A DNA stretch of 64,000 bases from Burkholderia sp. FERM BP-3421 (GTDB lineage Bacteria; Pseudomonadota; Gammaproteobacteria; Burkholderiales; Burkholderiaceae): positions 434,001-498,000 of the forward strand of contig NZ_CP117781.1 in assembly GCF_028657905.1 (NCBI RefSeq), written 5' to 3'. A program made the position numbers and the translations under genes. The notes under the pieces were generated by a model, which was not told where the DNA came from, made no database searches, and saw nothing but the letters and a program-made list of their open reading frames with translations. Shown here piece by piece: positions 51,793-63,322 of this stretch. Each line of letters starts with the position of its first letter. The first letter of the stretch is position 1.

Positions 51793-53298
51793 TTACTGCG
51801 GCGCGGCCTGCGCGTTGCGCTGTTCGTTCACGCAGCGATGATGCTCGTGCGACAGCCGGCGCATCAGCGGCAGCAGCAGAAGCGAGACGCCCATGCCGCC
51901 CGCGGCGAGCCAGCCGAGCCACATGAACAGGTTCGTGTACAGCGGCAGCGACGCGCTGGCCGGCAGGTCGTGCGACGGCATCTGCGCGAAGTTCGCGATC
52001 ACGCTGCCCAGATACTGGGACACGCCGGTCGCGACGAAGTACGCACCCATCATGAAGCCGCTCATGCGGGCCGGCACGTAGCGCGCGATCATCGCGAGGC
52101 CGAGGCCGCTGACCAGCAGCTCGCCGAGCGAGTAAAGCCCGTAGCCCCACACCATGAACCACGACGACACCCGCCCGTCGACCGCGAAGCGGCCGCTGAT
52201 CGAGAACACCAGGTAGCCGATCGCGACCGAGCCGAAGCCCACCGCGTATTTCACCGCGACCGGAATGTCGTGGCCCGCTTTCGAGAAGCGGTTGTAGAGG
52301 ATCACGAGCAGCGGGCTCAGCAGCATGATCCAGATCGGATTCAGCGCCTGGAATTGCGCGGCGCTCCACGTAAACAGCGTCGTGCCGAACAGGATGAAGC
52401 GCGGATCGACATTGCGCAGCGCGAACAGCGTGAGCGAGGTCGACATCTGCACGTAGAAGATGAAGAACAGGATCACCTGGGCGATCAGCACCAGCGCGGC
52501 GATCAGGCCCGCGCGCTCCGAGCTGTCCGATTTCGCGATCATGTACGCGAAGATCGCGAGGATCGCGAACGCCGCGGTCCACACGCTCGCGACCGCGAGC
52601 GCCTTGTGTTCGAGCACGTACATCGTGATCAGCGCGAGCGCCGCGCCGCCGGCGACGACCGCGATCGCGCGCCGCCAGTGCACCGGCTCCGCGTCGGGCG
52701 GCGAGCCGATGTCCGCGAGCGTGCGGTGCATGAGCACGAAGTTCAGGATCGCGAGCAGCATGCCGGCGCTGCACACCGCGAAGGCCGCGTGCCAGCCCCA
52801 GTGGTCCTTGATCCACGGCGTCGCGAGAATCGAGGTGGTCGATCCGATGTTGACCGCCATGTAGTAGATCGTGAACGCGCTGTCGATGCGGCTGTCGTCG
52901 CCTTCGTAGATGCGGCGCACGAGGTTCGCGGCGTTGGCCTTGAACAGCCCGTTGCCGACCACGATCACGCCGAGCGAGCCGTACAGGTAGGCAAGATGTT
53001 CGTTCGGCATCGCGAGCATCAGGTAGCCGACGCACAGCACGACCGCGCCGACGATCATCGTGCGGCGCGTGCCGAGCACCTTGTCGCCGATCCAGCCGCC
53101 GATCGACGGCGACGCGTAGACGAGCGCGGTGAACGCGCCCCAGGTCAGGTTCGCATGGCTGTCGGTGAAGCCGAGCTGGTTGACCATGAACAGGACGAGC
53201 AGGGCCGCCATCCCGTAGTAACCGAAACGCTCCCACATTTCGATCAGGAAGACCGTCGTAAACGATCGTGTCTGCGAGACACGTGCTGTATTCATCAT
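51793..53298 (-). CDS. POT/PTR-family proton-dependent peptide transporter
   Basis: A 501-residue inner-membrane transporter with about 14 helices. The family signature FLIEMWERFGYYGMAALL (ExxERFxYYG) is near residue 19, followed by GDKVLGTRRTMIVGA and NLVRRIYEGDDSRIDSAFTIYY (second signature). It takes up di- and tripeptides with protons. Either of two adjacent ATGs (53298, 53295) could start it, AGAGG being upstream. It is divergent from the XRE-cupin regulator and the opp operon, giving one peptide-utilisation locus. Confidence 0.93.
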   Translation of the reverse strand: MMNTARVSQTRSFTTVFLIEMWERFGYYGMAALLVLFMVNQLGFTDSHANLTWGAFTALVYASPSIGGWIGDKVLGTRRTMIVGAVVLCVGYLMLAMPNEHLAYLYGSLGVIVVGNGLFKANAANLVRRIYEGDDSRIDSAFTIYYMAVNIGSTTSILATPWIKDHWGWHAAFAVCSAGMLLAILNFVLMHRTLADIGSPPDAEPVHWRRAIAVVAGGAALALITMYVLEHKALAVASVWTAAFAILAIFAYMIAKSDSSERAGLIAALVLIAQVILFFIFYVQMSTSLTLFALRNVDPRFILFGTTLFTWSAAQFQALNPIWIMLLSPLLVILYNRFSKAGHDIPVAVKYAVGFGSVAIGYLVFSISGRFAVDGRVSSWFMVWGYGLYSLGELLVSGLGLAMIARYVPARMSGFMMGAYFVATGVSQYLGSVIANFAQMPSHDLPASASLPLYTNLFMWLGWLAAGGMGVSLLLLPLMRRLSHEHHRCVNEQRNAQAAPQ

Positions 53299-53970
53299 GG
53301 ACCTCTGTTTGAACGGGGGGCCGGCGCGCGCGGGCGCGGCCTGCCTTGAATGATGCGCCGATGTGCTGATGCGCCGGTCCCGGGTGCGGGACGCGCGCCG
53401 GGGCGGGCGGAATGGACGAGCCGCTAGGTGCGCGGCGGATCGGCGTGGCCGTGGGCGCGCCGCTGCGTGGGCGCTGCCGCCGGCGGGACGGCGGCGCGCG
53501 CGCGGTCGAGCAAGTACGGTCATTTCAGTGCGACTGCGGGGGCGCCGGGTCGCGGCGCGCCATCGGCCCGCGCGCGCCGCGGACAGGCCGCGCGTGCGGA
53601 TCGGTAGAACAGGAACCGACCCCTGGCATGAATAAGGGGTCGCGGAACGGCCGCGATTCTCGCGGCGAGTGGCGAATTCGTCACTCAGGGTATTCCCGGA
53701 AATCCAGCGGGTTTTCCCCAGTGGCGATGTCGTCAGACGATTGAGCCTGTTGGGCCGGCCGCCCTCCGCCAAAACCCTCGAAGCCTCACCGTGGCTGCCT
53801 GTGAAGGTTTTGAGTCTGGCAAGATAGCGCGTTGCCGCCAGTATGGCCTGGCGGTCTTGGCCCGGTTTTCATCTTGATGACATCAATCAGCAAGACGAAG
53901 ACTAAGCCATATTCATCAAACTTAGTTATTTTCCATCAAACAATTTTTGACGATCAGATTTCGGCCTGCT
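53299..53970. other. Long divergent regulatory region
   Basis: About 670 bases between the peptide transporter and the XRE-cupin gene. The first 400 are GC-rich and empty; from about 53860 the DNA is AT-rich and holds CATCAAAC repeats and an ACTAAG/CTTAGT inverted pair (53901-53926). Confidence 0.5.
53914..53941 (+). promoter_or_regulatory. CATCAAAC direct repeats
   Basis: CATCAAAC at 53914-53921 and 53934-53941, exactly 20 bases apart (two helical turns), with a weaker CATCAATC at 53881-53888. They precede the XRE-cupin start by about 30-60 bases and may be its binding site. Confidence 0.55.
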
Positions 53971-54552
53971 ATGGTTCCTCCCACTGAAAACACGCGGCCT
54001 GCCAATGCGGCAATTGCGCTTGGCGGCAAGATCCGGGCGTTGCGACAGCGCTTGAAGCGCACGCTCGACGAAACGGCCACGGCCGCGGGTATTTCCAAGC
54101 CGTTCCTGTCGCAGGTCGAGCGCGGTCTGGCATCGCCGTCCATCACGTCGTTGGCCGGCATTGCCCATGCGCTGGGCGTCACGGTGCAGTATTTCGTCGA
54201 GACGCCCAGTGAAGAGCGCTCGGTTTGCCGCGGCGATCAGCTGCGCTTTTTCAGTTTTGCCGATTCGGCCAATCTGTTTGCGCGCCTGACCAACGTGCCG
54301 GAAGGACGTCAGCTCGAGGCGATTCTCGTGCGGATGCCGCCGGGCCAGAAGCGGTCGGAGGTGACGACGCATGCAGGCGAGGAATTCCTGTATGTGATCG
54401 ACGGAGAAGTGTCGCTGACGCTGGAAGGCAAGACCTTCGTCCTGCACGCCGGTGACAGCGCGCATTATCAGTCGACCGTCCCCCATAGCTGGGTCAACAC
54501 TGCGAAAATCGAATCAGTGGTAGTCTGGGTCGGGACGCCGAGGTTGTTCTAA
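53971..54552 (+). CDS. XRE-family regulator with cupin domain
   Basis: A 193-residue transcription factor. An XRE helix-turn-helix (IRALRQRLKRTLDETATAAG to SPSITSLAGIAHALGV, residues about 20-78) is followed by a cupin sensor (VTTHAGEEFLYVIDGEVSLT and LHAGDSAHYQSTVPHSW, about 135-180). This architecture (SutR/PuuR type) usually controls nitrogen or amine uptake. The ATG at 53971 has no visible ribosome-binding site. It directly precedes a leader ORF and the opp operon and is divergent from the peptide transporter gene, so control of peptide uptake is likely. Confidence 0.9.
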   Translation: MVPPTENTRPANAAIALGGKIRALRQRLKRTLDETATAAGISKPFLSQVERGLASPSITSLAGIAHALGVTVQYFVETPSEERSVCRGDQLRFFSFADSANLFARLTNVPEGRQLEAILVRMPPGQKRSEVTTHAGEEFLYVIDGEVSLTLEGKTFVLHAGDSAHYQSTVPHSWVNTAKIESVVVWVGTPRLF

Positions 54553-54619
54553 TGCGTGGGGATTCCTCATTTCGTTTTCGAATGGAATGCCCATCGAAAG
54601 AAATGTAAGGAATACTAAA

Positions 54620-54667
54620 ATGACGAGACATCAGCATCAGGGGCCGCCTCCGTCGTTGCAGCCCTAA
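54620..54667 (+). CDS. Possible 15-residue leader peptide
   Basis: Reads MTRHQHQGPPPSLQP and ends 69 bases before the oppA start. AAGGA lies 8 bases before the ATG, a better site than oppA's own. It contains three consecutive prolines, a classic ribosome-stalling context. No structural proof of attenuation is seen. Confidence 0.45.
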   Translation: MTRHQHQGPPPSLQP

Positions 54668-54735
54668 GCGTCTCAGGCGCCCGGCGCGTTCGCGTCGCGC
54701 GTTCTCTCCGTTAATTCAGCCAACTCTGCATATCC

Positions 54736-56355
54736 ATGAAACTTACGCATGCCATGACGGCCGTGCTGGCCGCGCTCGCCCTGACGACGATGCATCCGGC
54801 ATCCGCCGTGACCGTTCCCGCCAACGTCGCGCTTGCCGACCAGCAGGATCTGACGCGGCAGGTGCCTGCCGAGGTCGAGTCGCTCGACCCCGCGCACATC
54901 GAGTCGTGGACGGCCAACACGGTCAGCCTCGATCTGTTCGAGGGGCTCACGCGGATCGCGGCGGACGGCTCGGTGGTGCCGGGGGTGGCGCAGTCATGGG
55001 AGCGCAAGACGCCGGAGACGTGGGTGTTCAAGCTGCGCCGCGATGCGAAGTGGAGCAACGGCCAGCCGGTGACGGCGGCGGATTTCGTCTATGCCTGGCA
55101 GCGCGTCGCGGATCCGAAAACAGGTTCGAAGTACACGATTCTGATCGAGTTCGTGAAGAACGCGACCGACATCATCGCCGGCAAGCAGCCGGTGTCGAAC
55201 CTGGGCGTGCGCGCGGTCGACCCGTATACGCTGGAAGTGACGACCACGGTGCCCGTCGCGTACTTCCCCGAGCTGACCGCGATGGTGACGCTCGTGCCGA
55301 TCAACAAGGACGTCGTCACGCGCCTCGGCGACGCCTGGACCCGGCCGAAGAACATGGTCAGCAACGGCCCGTACACGCTGGTCGACTGGCAGCCGAACAA
55401 CCGCATCGTGGCCGCGAAGAGCGACAAGTACTGGAATGCGCGCAACGTCGTGATCCGCAAGGTGACCTACCTGCCGATCGAGAGCGACGATACCGCGATG
55501 CGCATGTACCAGTCGGGGCAGATCGACTACACGTACTCGATTCCGGCGGGCGTGATCAAGCAGGTGAGCACGCAGTTCGGCAAGGAGCTGCGCCAGGGCC
55601 TGCAGCTCGCGAGCTATTACTACTACGTGAAGAACAGCGAGCCGGTGTTCAAGGACAAGCGCGTGCGCCAGGCGCTCGCGATGGTGCTCGACCGCGACAT
55701 CCTGACCTCGAAGCTCACGCAGGCGGGCGAGGTGCCGATGTACGGGCTGATGCCGGCCGGCACCAAGGGCATCGACCATCCGTTCAAGCCGGACTGGGCG
55801 AGCTGGCCGATGGCCAAGCGCGTCGAGTACGCGAAGAACCTGCTGAAGCAGGCCGGCTATTCGGATGCGAATCCGCTGTCGTTCACGCTGACCTACAACA
55901 CCAGCGACCTGCACAAGAAGGTCGCGCTGTTCTCGGCATCCGAGTGGCGCACCAAGCTCGGCGTGAACGCGAAGCTCGAGAACGTCGAATTCAAGGTGCT
56001 GATGAAGCTGCGGCATGACGGCAAGGTGCAGATGGCGCGCGACGGCTGGTTCGCCGACTACAACGACGCGATGACCTTCTTCGACCTGCTGCGCTGCGGC
56101 AGCCCGCAGAACACGGTCGGCTACTGCAACCCGAAGGTCGACGCGCTCGTTGCCGAGGGCAACCAGAAGCTCGACGACAAGGCGCGCTCGGCGCTGCTCA
56201 CGCAGGCGCACGACCTCGCGATGAACGACTACCCGATGCTGCCGCTGTTCCAGTACACCGCGGACCGGCTCGTCAAGTCGTACGTCGGCGGCTACTCGCT
56301 GACGAACTTCATCGACATGCGCGCGTCGCAGGACCTGTACCTGATCAAGCACTGA
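54736..56355 (+). CDS. oppA: Oligopeptide ABC transporter, periplasmic binding protein
   Basis: A 539-residue solute-binding protein of the OppA/MppA type (SBP_bac_5). A signal peptide (MKLTHAMTAVLAALALTTMHPASA) precedes TRQVPAEVESLDPAHIE and the family signatures VFKLRRDAKWSNGQPVTAADFVYAWQR, then LDRDIL and ADYNDAMTFFDLL. It captures peptides in the periplasm and delivers them to OppBC. The ribosome-binding site is poor. First gene of the opp operon; 13 bases to oppB. Confidence 0.93.
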   Translation: MKLTHAMTAVLAALALTTMHPASAVTVPANVALADQQDLTRQVPAEVESLDPAHIESWTANTVSLDLFEGLTRIAADGSVVPGVAQSWERKTPETWVFKLRRDAKWSNGQPVTAADFVYAWQRVADPKTGSKYTILIEFVKNATDIIAGKQPVSNLGVRAVDPYTLEVTTTVPVAYFPELTAMVTLVPINKDVVTRLGDAWTRPKNMVSNGPYTLVDWQPNNRIVAAKSDKYWNARNVVIRKVTYLPIESDDTAMRMYQSGQIDYTYSIPAGVIKQVSTQFGKELRQGLQLASYYYYVKNSEPVFKDKRVRQALAMVLDRDILTSKLTQAGEVPMYGLMPAGTKGIDHPFKPDWASWPMAKRVEYAKNLLKQAGYSDANPLSFTLTYNTSDLHKKVALFSASEWRTKLGVNAKLENVEFKVLMKLRHDGKVQMARDGWFADYNDAMTFFDLLRCGSPQNTVGYCNPKVDALVAEGNQKLDDKARSALLTQAHDLAMNDYPMLPLFQYTADRLVKSYVGGYSLTNFIDMRASQDLYLIKH

Positions 56356-56368
56356 GGGGAGCGCACCC

Positions 56369-57307
56369 ATGCTGGCCTATGCCTTGCGTCGCACGCTCTG
56401 GGCGGTGCCGACGATCCTCGCGGTGATCACCGTCTGCTACCTGCTGCTGCACTTCACGCCGGGCGGGCCGTTCGACGGCGAGAAGCAGCTGTCCGCCGCG
56501 ACGCTCGCGAACCTGAACGCGAAGTACCACCTCGACCAGCCGCTGTGGAAGCAGTACCTGATGTACCTGAACGCGCTGCTGCACGGCGACCTCGGGCCGT
56601 CGTACCGCTACGTCGACTGGACGGTCAACGATCTCGTGCGCAAGGCGTTTCCGGTCAGCCTCGGGGTCGGCGGCATCTCGATCCCGATCTCGATCGGGTT
56701 CGGCGTGCTGCTCGGCACGATGGCCGCGGTGTGGCGCGACAGCTTCGTCGATCGCATCGTGATGCTGATCGGCAACTTCGGCAACGTGATCCCGCCGTTC
56801 GTGCTCGGCCCCGTCCTGGTGCTGATCTTCGCGATCCTGCTGAAGACGGGCGAGGGCAACGGCTGGCTGCCGGCCGGCGGCTGGGGCGACGGCGGCTGGC
56901 GCTACCGGGTGCTGCCGATCCTGCTGCTGACCCTGATCAACGTGTCGCAGCTCGCGCGCGTGATGCGCGGCTCGATGATCGAGACGCTGTCGAGCAACTA
57001 CATCCGCACCGCGCGCGCGAAAGGGCTGCCGCGCCGCACGATCGTGCTGCGCCACGCGCTCAAGCCGGCGCTGATGCCGGTGGTGTCGCTGGTCGGCTCG
57101 GTGTGCATCTCGTCGATCACCGCGGCGGTCGTCACCGAATCCGTGTTCGCGCTGCCGGGCCTCGGCCAACTGGTCGTGAACGGCGCGATCAACCGCGACT
57201 ACACGCTGGTGCTCGGTCTCGTCGTGCTGACGACGGTGGTCGCGGTGTTGTTCAATCTGCTGGTCGACCTCACGTACGCGTGGCTCGATCCGCGCATCCG
57301 TTATTGA
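56369..57307 (+). CDS. oppB: Oligopeptide ABC transporter, permease
   Basis: A 312-residue inner-membrane permease with six helices. The family EAA-type loop is at SNYIRTARAKGLPRRTIVLRHALKPALMP (about residues 210-238), the site that couples to the ATPases. GGGGAG lies before the ATG. Together with oppC forms the pore. Confidence 0.94.
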   Translation: MLAYALRRTLWAVPTILAVITVCYLLLHFTPGGPFDGEKQLSAATLANLNAKYHLDQPLWKQYLMYLNALLHGDLGPSYRYVDWTVNDLVRKAFPVSLGVGGISIPISIGFGVLLGTMAAVWRDSFVDRIVMLIGNFGNVIPPFVLGPVLVLIFAILLKTGEGNGWLPAGGWGDGGWRYRVLPILLLTLINVSQLARVMRGSMIETLSSNYIRTARAKGLPRRTIVLRHALKPALMPVVSLVGSVCISSITAAVVTESVFALPGLGQLVVNGAINRDYTLVLGLVVLTTVVAVLFNLLVDLTYAWLDPRIRY

Positions 57308-57317
57308 GGAGGCGCCC

Positions 57318-58220
57318 GTGACGCTTGCTACTCCCTCCGTCGAGCTGCCCGAGCACAGCGATGCGCCGCCGCGCTCGCGCACGCCGCTCGAACTGGCGCT
57401 GCGCCGCTTCAGGCACAACCGCGCCGCGATGCTGAGCCTCGCGATCCTGGTGCTGATCGCGCTCGCCTGCGTGTTCGGGCCGATGCTGCTGGCGAACGAT
57501 CCGACCGCGAGCGACTGGTCGTCGATCAGCCTCGCGCCGACCTGGGCGAACCAGCATTGGTTCGGCACCGACGAACTCGGCCGCGACCTGCTGGTGCGCA
57601 CGCTGATCGGCGGGCGCGTGTCGCTCGAGGTCGGCCTGCTCGGCACGCTGGTGTCGGGCCTGTTCGGCGTCGCGTGGGGCGCGACGGCCGGCTTCGCCGG
57701 CGGCCGGATCGATTCCGCGATGATGCGCGTCGTCGACATGATGTACGCGATCCCGTACCTGCTGATCGCCATCCTGATGATGACGCTGTTCGGCCGCTCG
57801 TTCATGCTCGTCGTGCTGACGATCAGCGCGTTCTCGTGGCTCGACATGGCGCGCGTGGTGCGCGGCCAGACGCTGTCGCTGCGCAATCGCGAGTTCGTCG
57901 ATGCGGCGCGCGCGATCGGCGTGAGGCCCGCCTCGATCGTGGCGCGCCATATCGTGCCGAACCTGCTCGGCGTGGTGGTCGTGTACGCGACCGTCAGCGT
58001 GCCGGGCGTGATCCTGACCGAATCGGTGCTGTCGTTCCTCGGGCTCGGGGTGCAGGAGCCGATGACGAGCTAGGGCGTGCTGATCCAGGACGGCGCGCAG
58101 AAGCTCGATGCGATGCCCTGGCTGCTGCTCGCGCCGGCGATCCTGCTGTGCGTGACGCTCTACTGCGTGAATTTCGTCGGCGATGGCCTGCGCGACGCGC
58201 TCGACCCGAAGGATCGCTGA
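57318..58220 (+). pseudogene. oppC: Oligopeptide ABC permease with in-frame amber stop
   Basis: The frame begins at a GTG behind GAGGAGG and encodes a typical OppC: ELALRRFRHNRAAMLSLAIL, the EAA-type loop REFVDAARAIGVRPASIVARH and LSFLGLGVQEPMTS. Codon 252 (58071-58073) is TAG where family members have Trp (TSWGVLIQDG); the frame then continues with GVLIQDGAQKLDAMPWLLLA through the last helix to a TGA at 58218-58220. Full length would be 300 residues. The truncated 251-residue product lacks the final membrane helix. This may be a recent nonsense mutation, an assembly error or be suppressed by a tRNA. Confidence 0.88.
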
Positions 58221-58221
58221 C

Positions 58222-60257
<2,036 letters not shown>

Positions 60258-60305
60258 CGCGCGACATAGACAAACACAACACATCGACAACCGGTGTTCA
60301 CGGGG

Positions 60306-60329
60306 CGGCGCGGGGTGATTCCCGCGCCG
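60306..60329 (+). terminator. Possible terminator after oppF
   Basis: CGGCGCGGG (60306-60314) pairs with CCCGCGCCG (60321-60329), 49 bases after the oppF stop. A six-T run lies 17 bases further on, so Rho-independent action is uncertain. Confidence 0.4.
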
Positions 60330-60430
60330 TTGGGAAGGTGCGTTCGTTTTTTCGGACGCGCCGGGGTGTTGCCGGCCGAGAGAGACGGCCGGTAATGGTG
60401 GTTCACACACACATATAAAAAGTGACGGTC

Positions 60431-61882
60431 ATGGGAAAAAATAAATCGATGAAGGTGGCATCGAGGGCGGTCCGGCTTGCATGGAGCTGGCCGGCAGTCG
60501 CGGGGCTCGCGCTGAGTCCCGCAGCATGGGCGGACGACGCGCCGGCCGCGTCCGCATCGGGCGCGACCTCGGTCGCGCAGCAGGCGACGACGCCGAACGC
60601 GATCGTCAACGCGGAGGCCACCCAGGCGGTGACGCCGCCCGAGCCGAAGTCGAGCCAGTCGCAATCCAATGGCTTCATCGCCGACAGCCACCTGAACGTG
60701 CTGTTCCGCAACTACGCCGACGTGCTCGACGCGAAGGGCGGCCCGCACCGCCACGCGTGGATCCAGGGGGCGATGGCGAATTTCGAATCGGGCTACACGC
60801 AGGGGTTGATCGGCTTCGGCGTGGATGCGTCGCTCTACGCGGCGCTGAAGCTCGACGGCGGGATGGGCGCGGGCAACATGGTCCACGTCGCGAAGGGCGG
60901 CGGTGGCTCGAACCAGCTCGCATGGGCGTTCCCGGGCATCTACGACGTGAAGGCCCGGATCTCCAACACGGTGCTCAAGTACGGTTTGCAGGCGGTCGAC
61001 AATCCGTTCATGGAGCAGCACGACAACCGTGCGCTGCCGCCGACCTTCCTCGGCGCGACCCTTGTCAGCAACGAGTTCCGCAACGTGATGCTCGAAGCCG
61101 GCAGCTTCACGAAGAACAACGCGCGCGGCCGCACCACGTTGACCAATCTGACGACGCAATACGGCGGCACGCGCGTCGATCGCTTCACCTATGCGGGCGG
61201 CACCTGGGATTACTCGCCGACGGGTTCGGCGTCGCTGTATGCGAGCCAGGCGGACGACGTGTACCGGCAATACTATGCGTCGGTGAAGCAGAGCTACGGC
61301 GCGCCGCAGACGATCAAGTGGACGGGCTTCGGCAACGTCTACTCGTCGCACGACACCGGCGACGCGCGCCAGGGCAAGATCGACAACAACGCATACAGCC
61401 TGTCGCTGGCCGCGCAGCACGGGCCGCACGAGCTGCTGCTCGGCTATCAACAGATTCTCGGCGACCAGTTCTTCGACTACCTGAACGAGACCAACGGCAT
61501 CTTCCTCGTCAACTCGATGAACGTCGACTACAACGCGCCGCACGAAAAATCGCTGCAGCTGCGCTACACGTTCTGGGGCAAGGACGCGGGGCTGCCCGGC
61601 TTCAAGGCGATGGTGTGGGCGCTGGAAGGCTGGGGCGCGGACGGTTCCGCGAGCGCGGCGCTCGATTCGAGCCAGTCGAGCATGTACTGGAAGAACGGCG
61701 CGCCGATCCAGGGGCGTCACCACGAGTTCGGCTTCATCCCGTCCTACACGATCCAGAGCGGCAGGTTCAAGGACACGAAGATCACCTTCATCGCGATGTG
61801 GCACGCGGGTTCGATGCACTACTCGGACAGCGGCAACCAGGAATACCGCCTGGTCGTGAACATGCCGGTCAAGGTGTTCTGA
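60431..61882 (+). CDS. OprD-family outer-membrane porin
   Basis: A 483-residue barrel protein. After a signal peptide (ending near AAWADD) and an Ala/Gln-rich segment comes the OprD barrel: GFIADSHLNVLFRNYAD, AWIQGAMANFESGYTQGLIGFGVDAS and YQQILGDQFFDYLNETNGIFLVNSM, with a C-terminal VNMPVKVF. OprD porins pass amino acids, peptides and small acids, which fits the adjacent opp operon. The ATG at 60431 is preferred to an in-frame GTG at 60422. Confidence 0.92.
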   Translation: MGKNKSMKVASRAVRLAWSWPAVAGLALSPAAWADDAPAASASGATSVAQQATTPNAIVNAEATQAVTPPEPKSSQSQSNGFIADSHLNVLFRNYADVLDAKGGPHRHAWIQGAMANFESGYTQGLIGFGVDASLYAALKLDGGMGAGNMVHVAKGGGGSNQLAWAFPGIYDVKARISNTVLKYGLQAVDNPFMEQHDNRALPPTFLGATLVSNEFRNVMLEAGSFTKNNARGRTTLTNLTTQYGGTRVDRFTYAGGTWDYSPTGSASLYASQADDVYRQYYASVKQSYGAPQTIKWTGFGNVYSSHDTGDARQGKIDNNAYSLSLAAQHGPHELLLGYQQILGDQFFDYLNETNGIFLVNSMNVDYNAPHEKSLQLRYTFWGKDAGLPGFKAMVWALEGWGADGSASAALDSSQSSMYWKNGAPIQGRHHEFGFIPSYTIQSGRFKDTKITFIAMWHAGSMHYSDSGNQEYRLVVNMPVKVF

Positions 61883-61891
61883 TATCGGCCG

Positions 61892-61923
61892 CGCGACGCG
61901 CGGCGGGCCCGGCGCGCGTCGCG
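61892..61923. terminator. Hairpin between convergent OprD and DedA genes
   Basis: CGCGACGCGC (61892-61901) is complementary to GCGCGTCGCG (61914-61923) with a 12-base loop. Could terminate both genes; no T-run. Confidence 0.45.
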
Positions 61924-61933
61924 GCCGCGCCGC

Positions 61934-62917
61934 TCAGGCGGCGCGCGGCGCGAGCTGCGGCGCGTCCGCCGCGGGCGGCGCGATCGTGGTCAGCGCGCGG
62001 CCCGTGTCGCGCCACGCGTCGAGGCCGCCGCGCAGCGCGAGCGCGTTGTCGAAGCCCGCGCGGTTCAGGCGGCGTGCCGTCAGCGCCGCCGTCACTTCGT
62101 TCGGGCACGCGCAGTAGATCACGAACTTCTGCGTGAGCGGATAGCGCGCGACGAACGCCTCGAATGCGTGCTCGTCGGGAAACTGCGCGCCCGGAATCGC
62201 ATACGGATCGAGGCGGCGGTGTTCGGGCGAGCGCATGTCGAAGATCACGGGCGCGGGGTCGCCCTGCAGCAGCTGGTCGAGTTCCTCCACCTCGATGCGC
62301 GCGTTGGCGAGCTGGCGGATCAGCGCGCGCCGGCGCGTCCAGCGCACCGCCGCGTACAGCGCGAGCAGCGCGACCACCACCACCAGCGCCACGCGGCCGA
62401 GCCGGTTCGCGCCGGCGAACAACCAGTCGATCTGTTTCGAGAACAGCACGCCCACGAGCAGCCCGCAGGCCGCCCACAGCAGCGCGCCCAGCGCGTCATA
62501 GCCGGCGAAGGTGCGATAGCGCGTGCCGAGCGCGCCCGCCATCGGCACCGAGATCAGCGACAGCCCCGGGATGAAGCGCGCGACCGCGAGCACGCGCACG
62601 CCCCAGCGACCGAAGAAATGCTCGGTTTTACGCACGCAGGTGTCGCGCGACAGCGAGAGCCGGCACAGCGTCTTCAGCGTGCGGCCGCCGAAGCGGCGGC
62701 CCGCCACGTACCAGACCGTGTCGCCCAGCAGCGCCGCGACCACCGTGAGCAGCAGCACCGGTACGAGCTGCGCGCCGAGCATGTCCGGATGCAGCGCCGC
62801 CATCGCGCCGAACAGCACGAGCGTGGGCATCGCGGGCACCGGCAGCCCGACTGCCGCGGCGAACACGTTGACGAAGACGATGAGCGGCCCGTGGCGGGCG
62901 ATGAGATCGTGCAGCAT
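61934..62917 (-). CDS. DedA-family protein fused to a rhodanese domain
   Basis: A 327-residue protein. The N-terminal 205 residues form a DedA/SNARE-associated domain with about five membrane helices and the family signatures VARFIPGLSLISVPMAGALG and GDTVWYVAGRRFG. A C-terminal rhodanese-like domain (about 215-310) has VIFDMRSPEHRRLDPYAIPGA and FVIYCACPNEVTAA with the catalytic-loop Cys. DedA proteins act in membrane-lipid and polarity maintenance; the rhodanese may act as a sulphur-handling or redox sensor. Ribosome-binding site weak. Confidence 0.92.
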   Translation of the reverse strand: MLHDLIARHGPLIVFVNVFAAAVGLPVPAMPTLVLFGAMAALHPDMLGAQLVPVLLLTVVAALLGDTVWYVAGRRFGGRTLKTLCRLSLSRDTCVRKTEHFFGRWGVRVLAVARFIPGLSLISVPMAGALGTRYRTFAGYDALGALLWAACGLLVGVLFSKQIDWLFAGANRLGRVALVVVVALLALYAAVRWTRRRALIRQLANARIEVEELDQLLQGDPAPVIFDMRSPEHRRLDPYAIPGAQFPDEHAFEAFVARYPLTQKFVIYCACPNEVTAALTARRLNRAGFDNALALRGGLDAWRDTGRALTTIAPPAADAPQLAPRAA

Positions 62918-63034
62918 GGCGAATCAAATGGATGAGACCGACTGAATGCGCCGATTATCGGCCATTTTCAAGACCACGAAGAGATTGGGGGGAAACCGGA
63001 CGGACGACGGTGAGCGTGCGCGAAGAACGCACGC

Positions 63035-63322
63035 TCACCGTGGGGAAGGGGTCAGATAGCGCTGCGGGCGAGCGTGGCGGCGCCGTGGCTTTCGCCCGGC
63101 AAGCTCGGCGCCGTGTGAACGGATCGCGGCGATCAATTCCGCCGGCGTGATTTCATAACGCACCTCGCGATGAATGCCGGGCTTGCGTTCGTCGACTTCG
63201 ATCAGCAGCACGCTCTTGCCGTCGCTCGTCGCTTCGAGACGCAGCGAGCGCAATTCGCGGCTGTCGGTCGGGTCGTGTTCGGTGAGCAGGGTCATTGCCC
63301 CGGTTGAGCCGGTAGTGCGCAT
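63035..63322 (-). CDS. Small hypothetical protein
   Basis: A 95-residue protein with LRSLRLEATSDGKSVLLIEVDER and REVRYEITPAELIAAIRSHG, then a basic tail. No known domain. Start at 63322, or alternatively 63295, both with modest ribosome-binding sites. Conserved-looking strand/helix pattern suggests it is real. Confidence 0.65.
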   Translation of the reverse strand: MRTTGSTGAMTLLTEHDPTDSRELRSLRLEATSDGKSVLLIEVDERKPGIHREVRYEITPAELIAAIRSHGAELAGRKPRRRHARPQRYLTPSPR

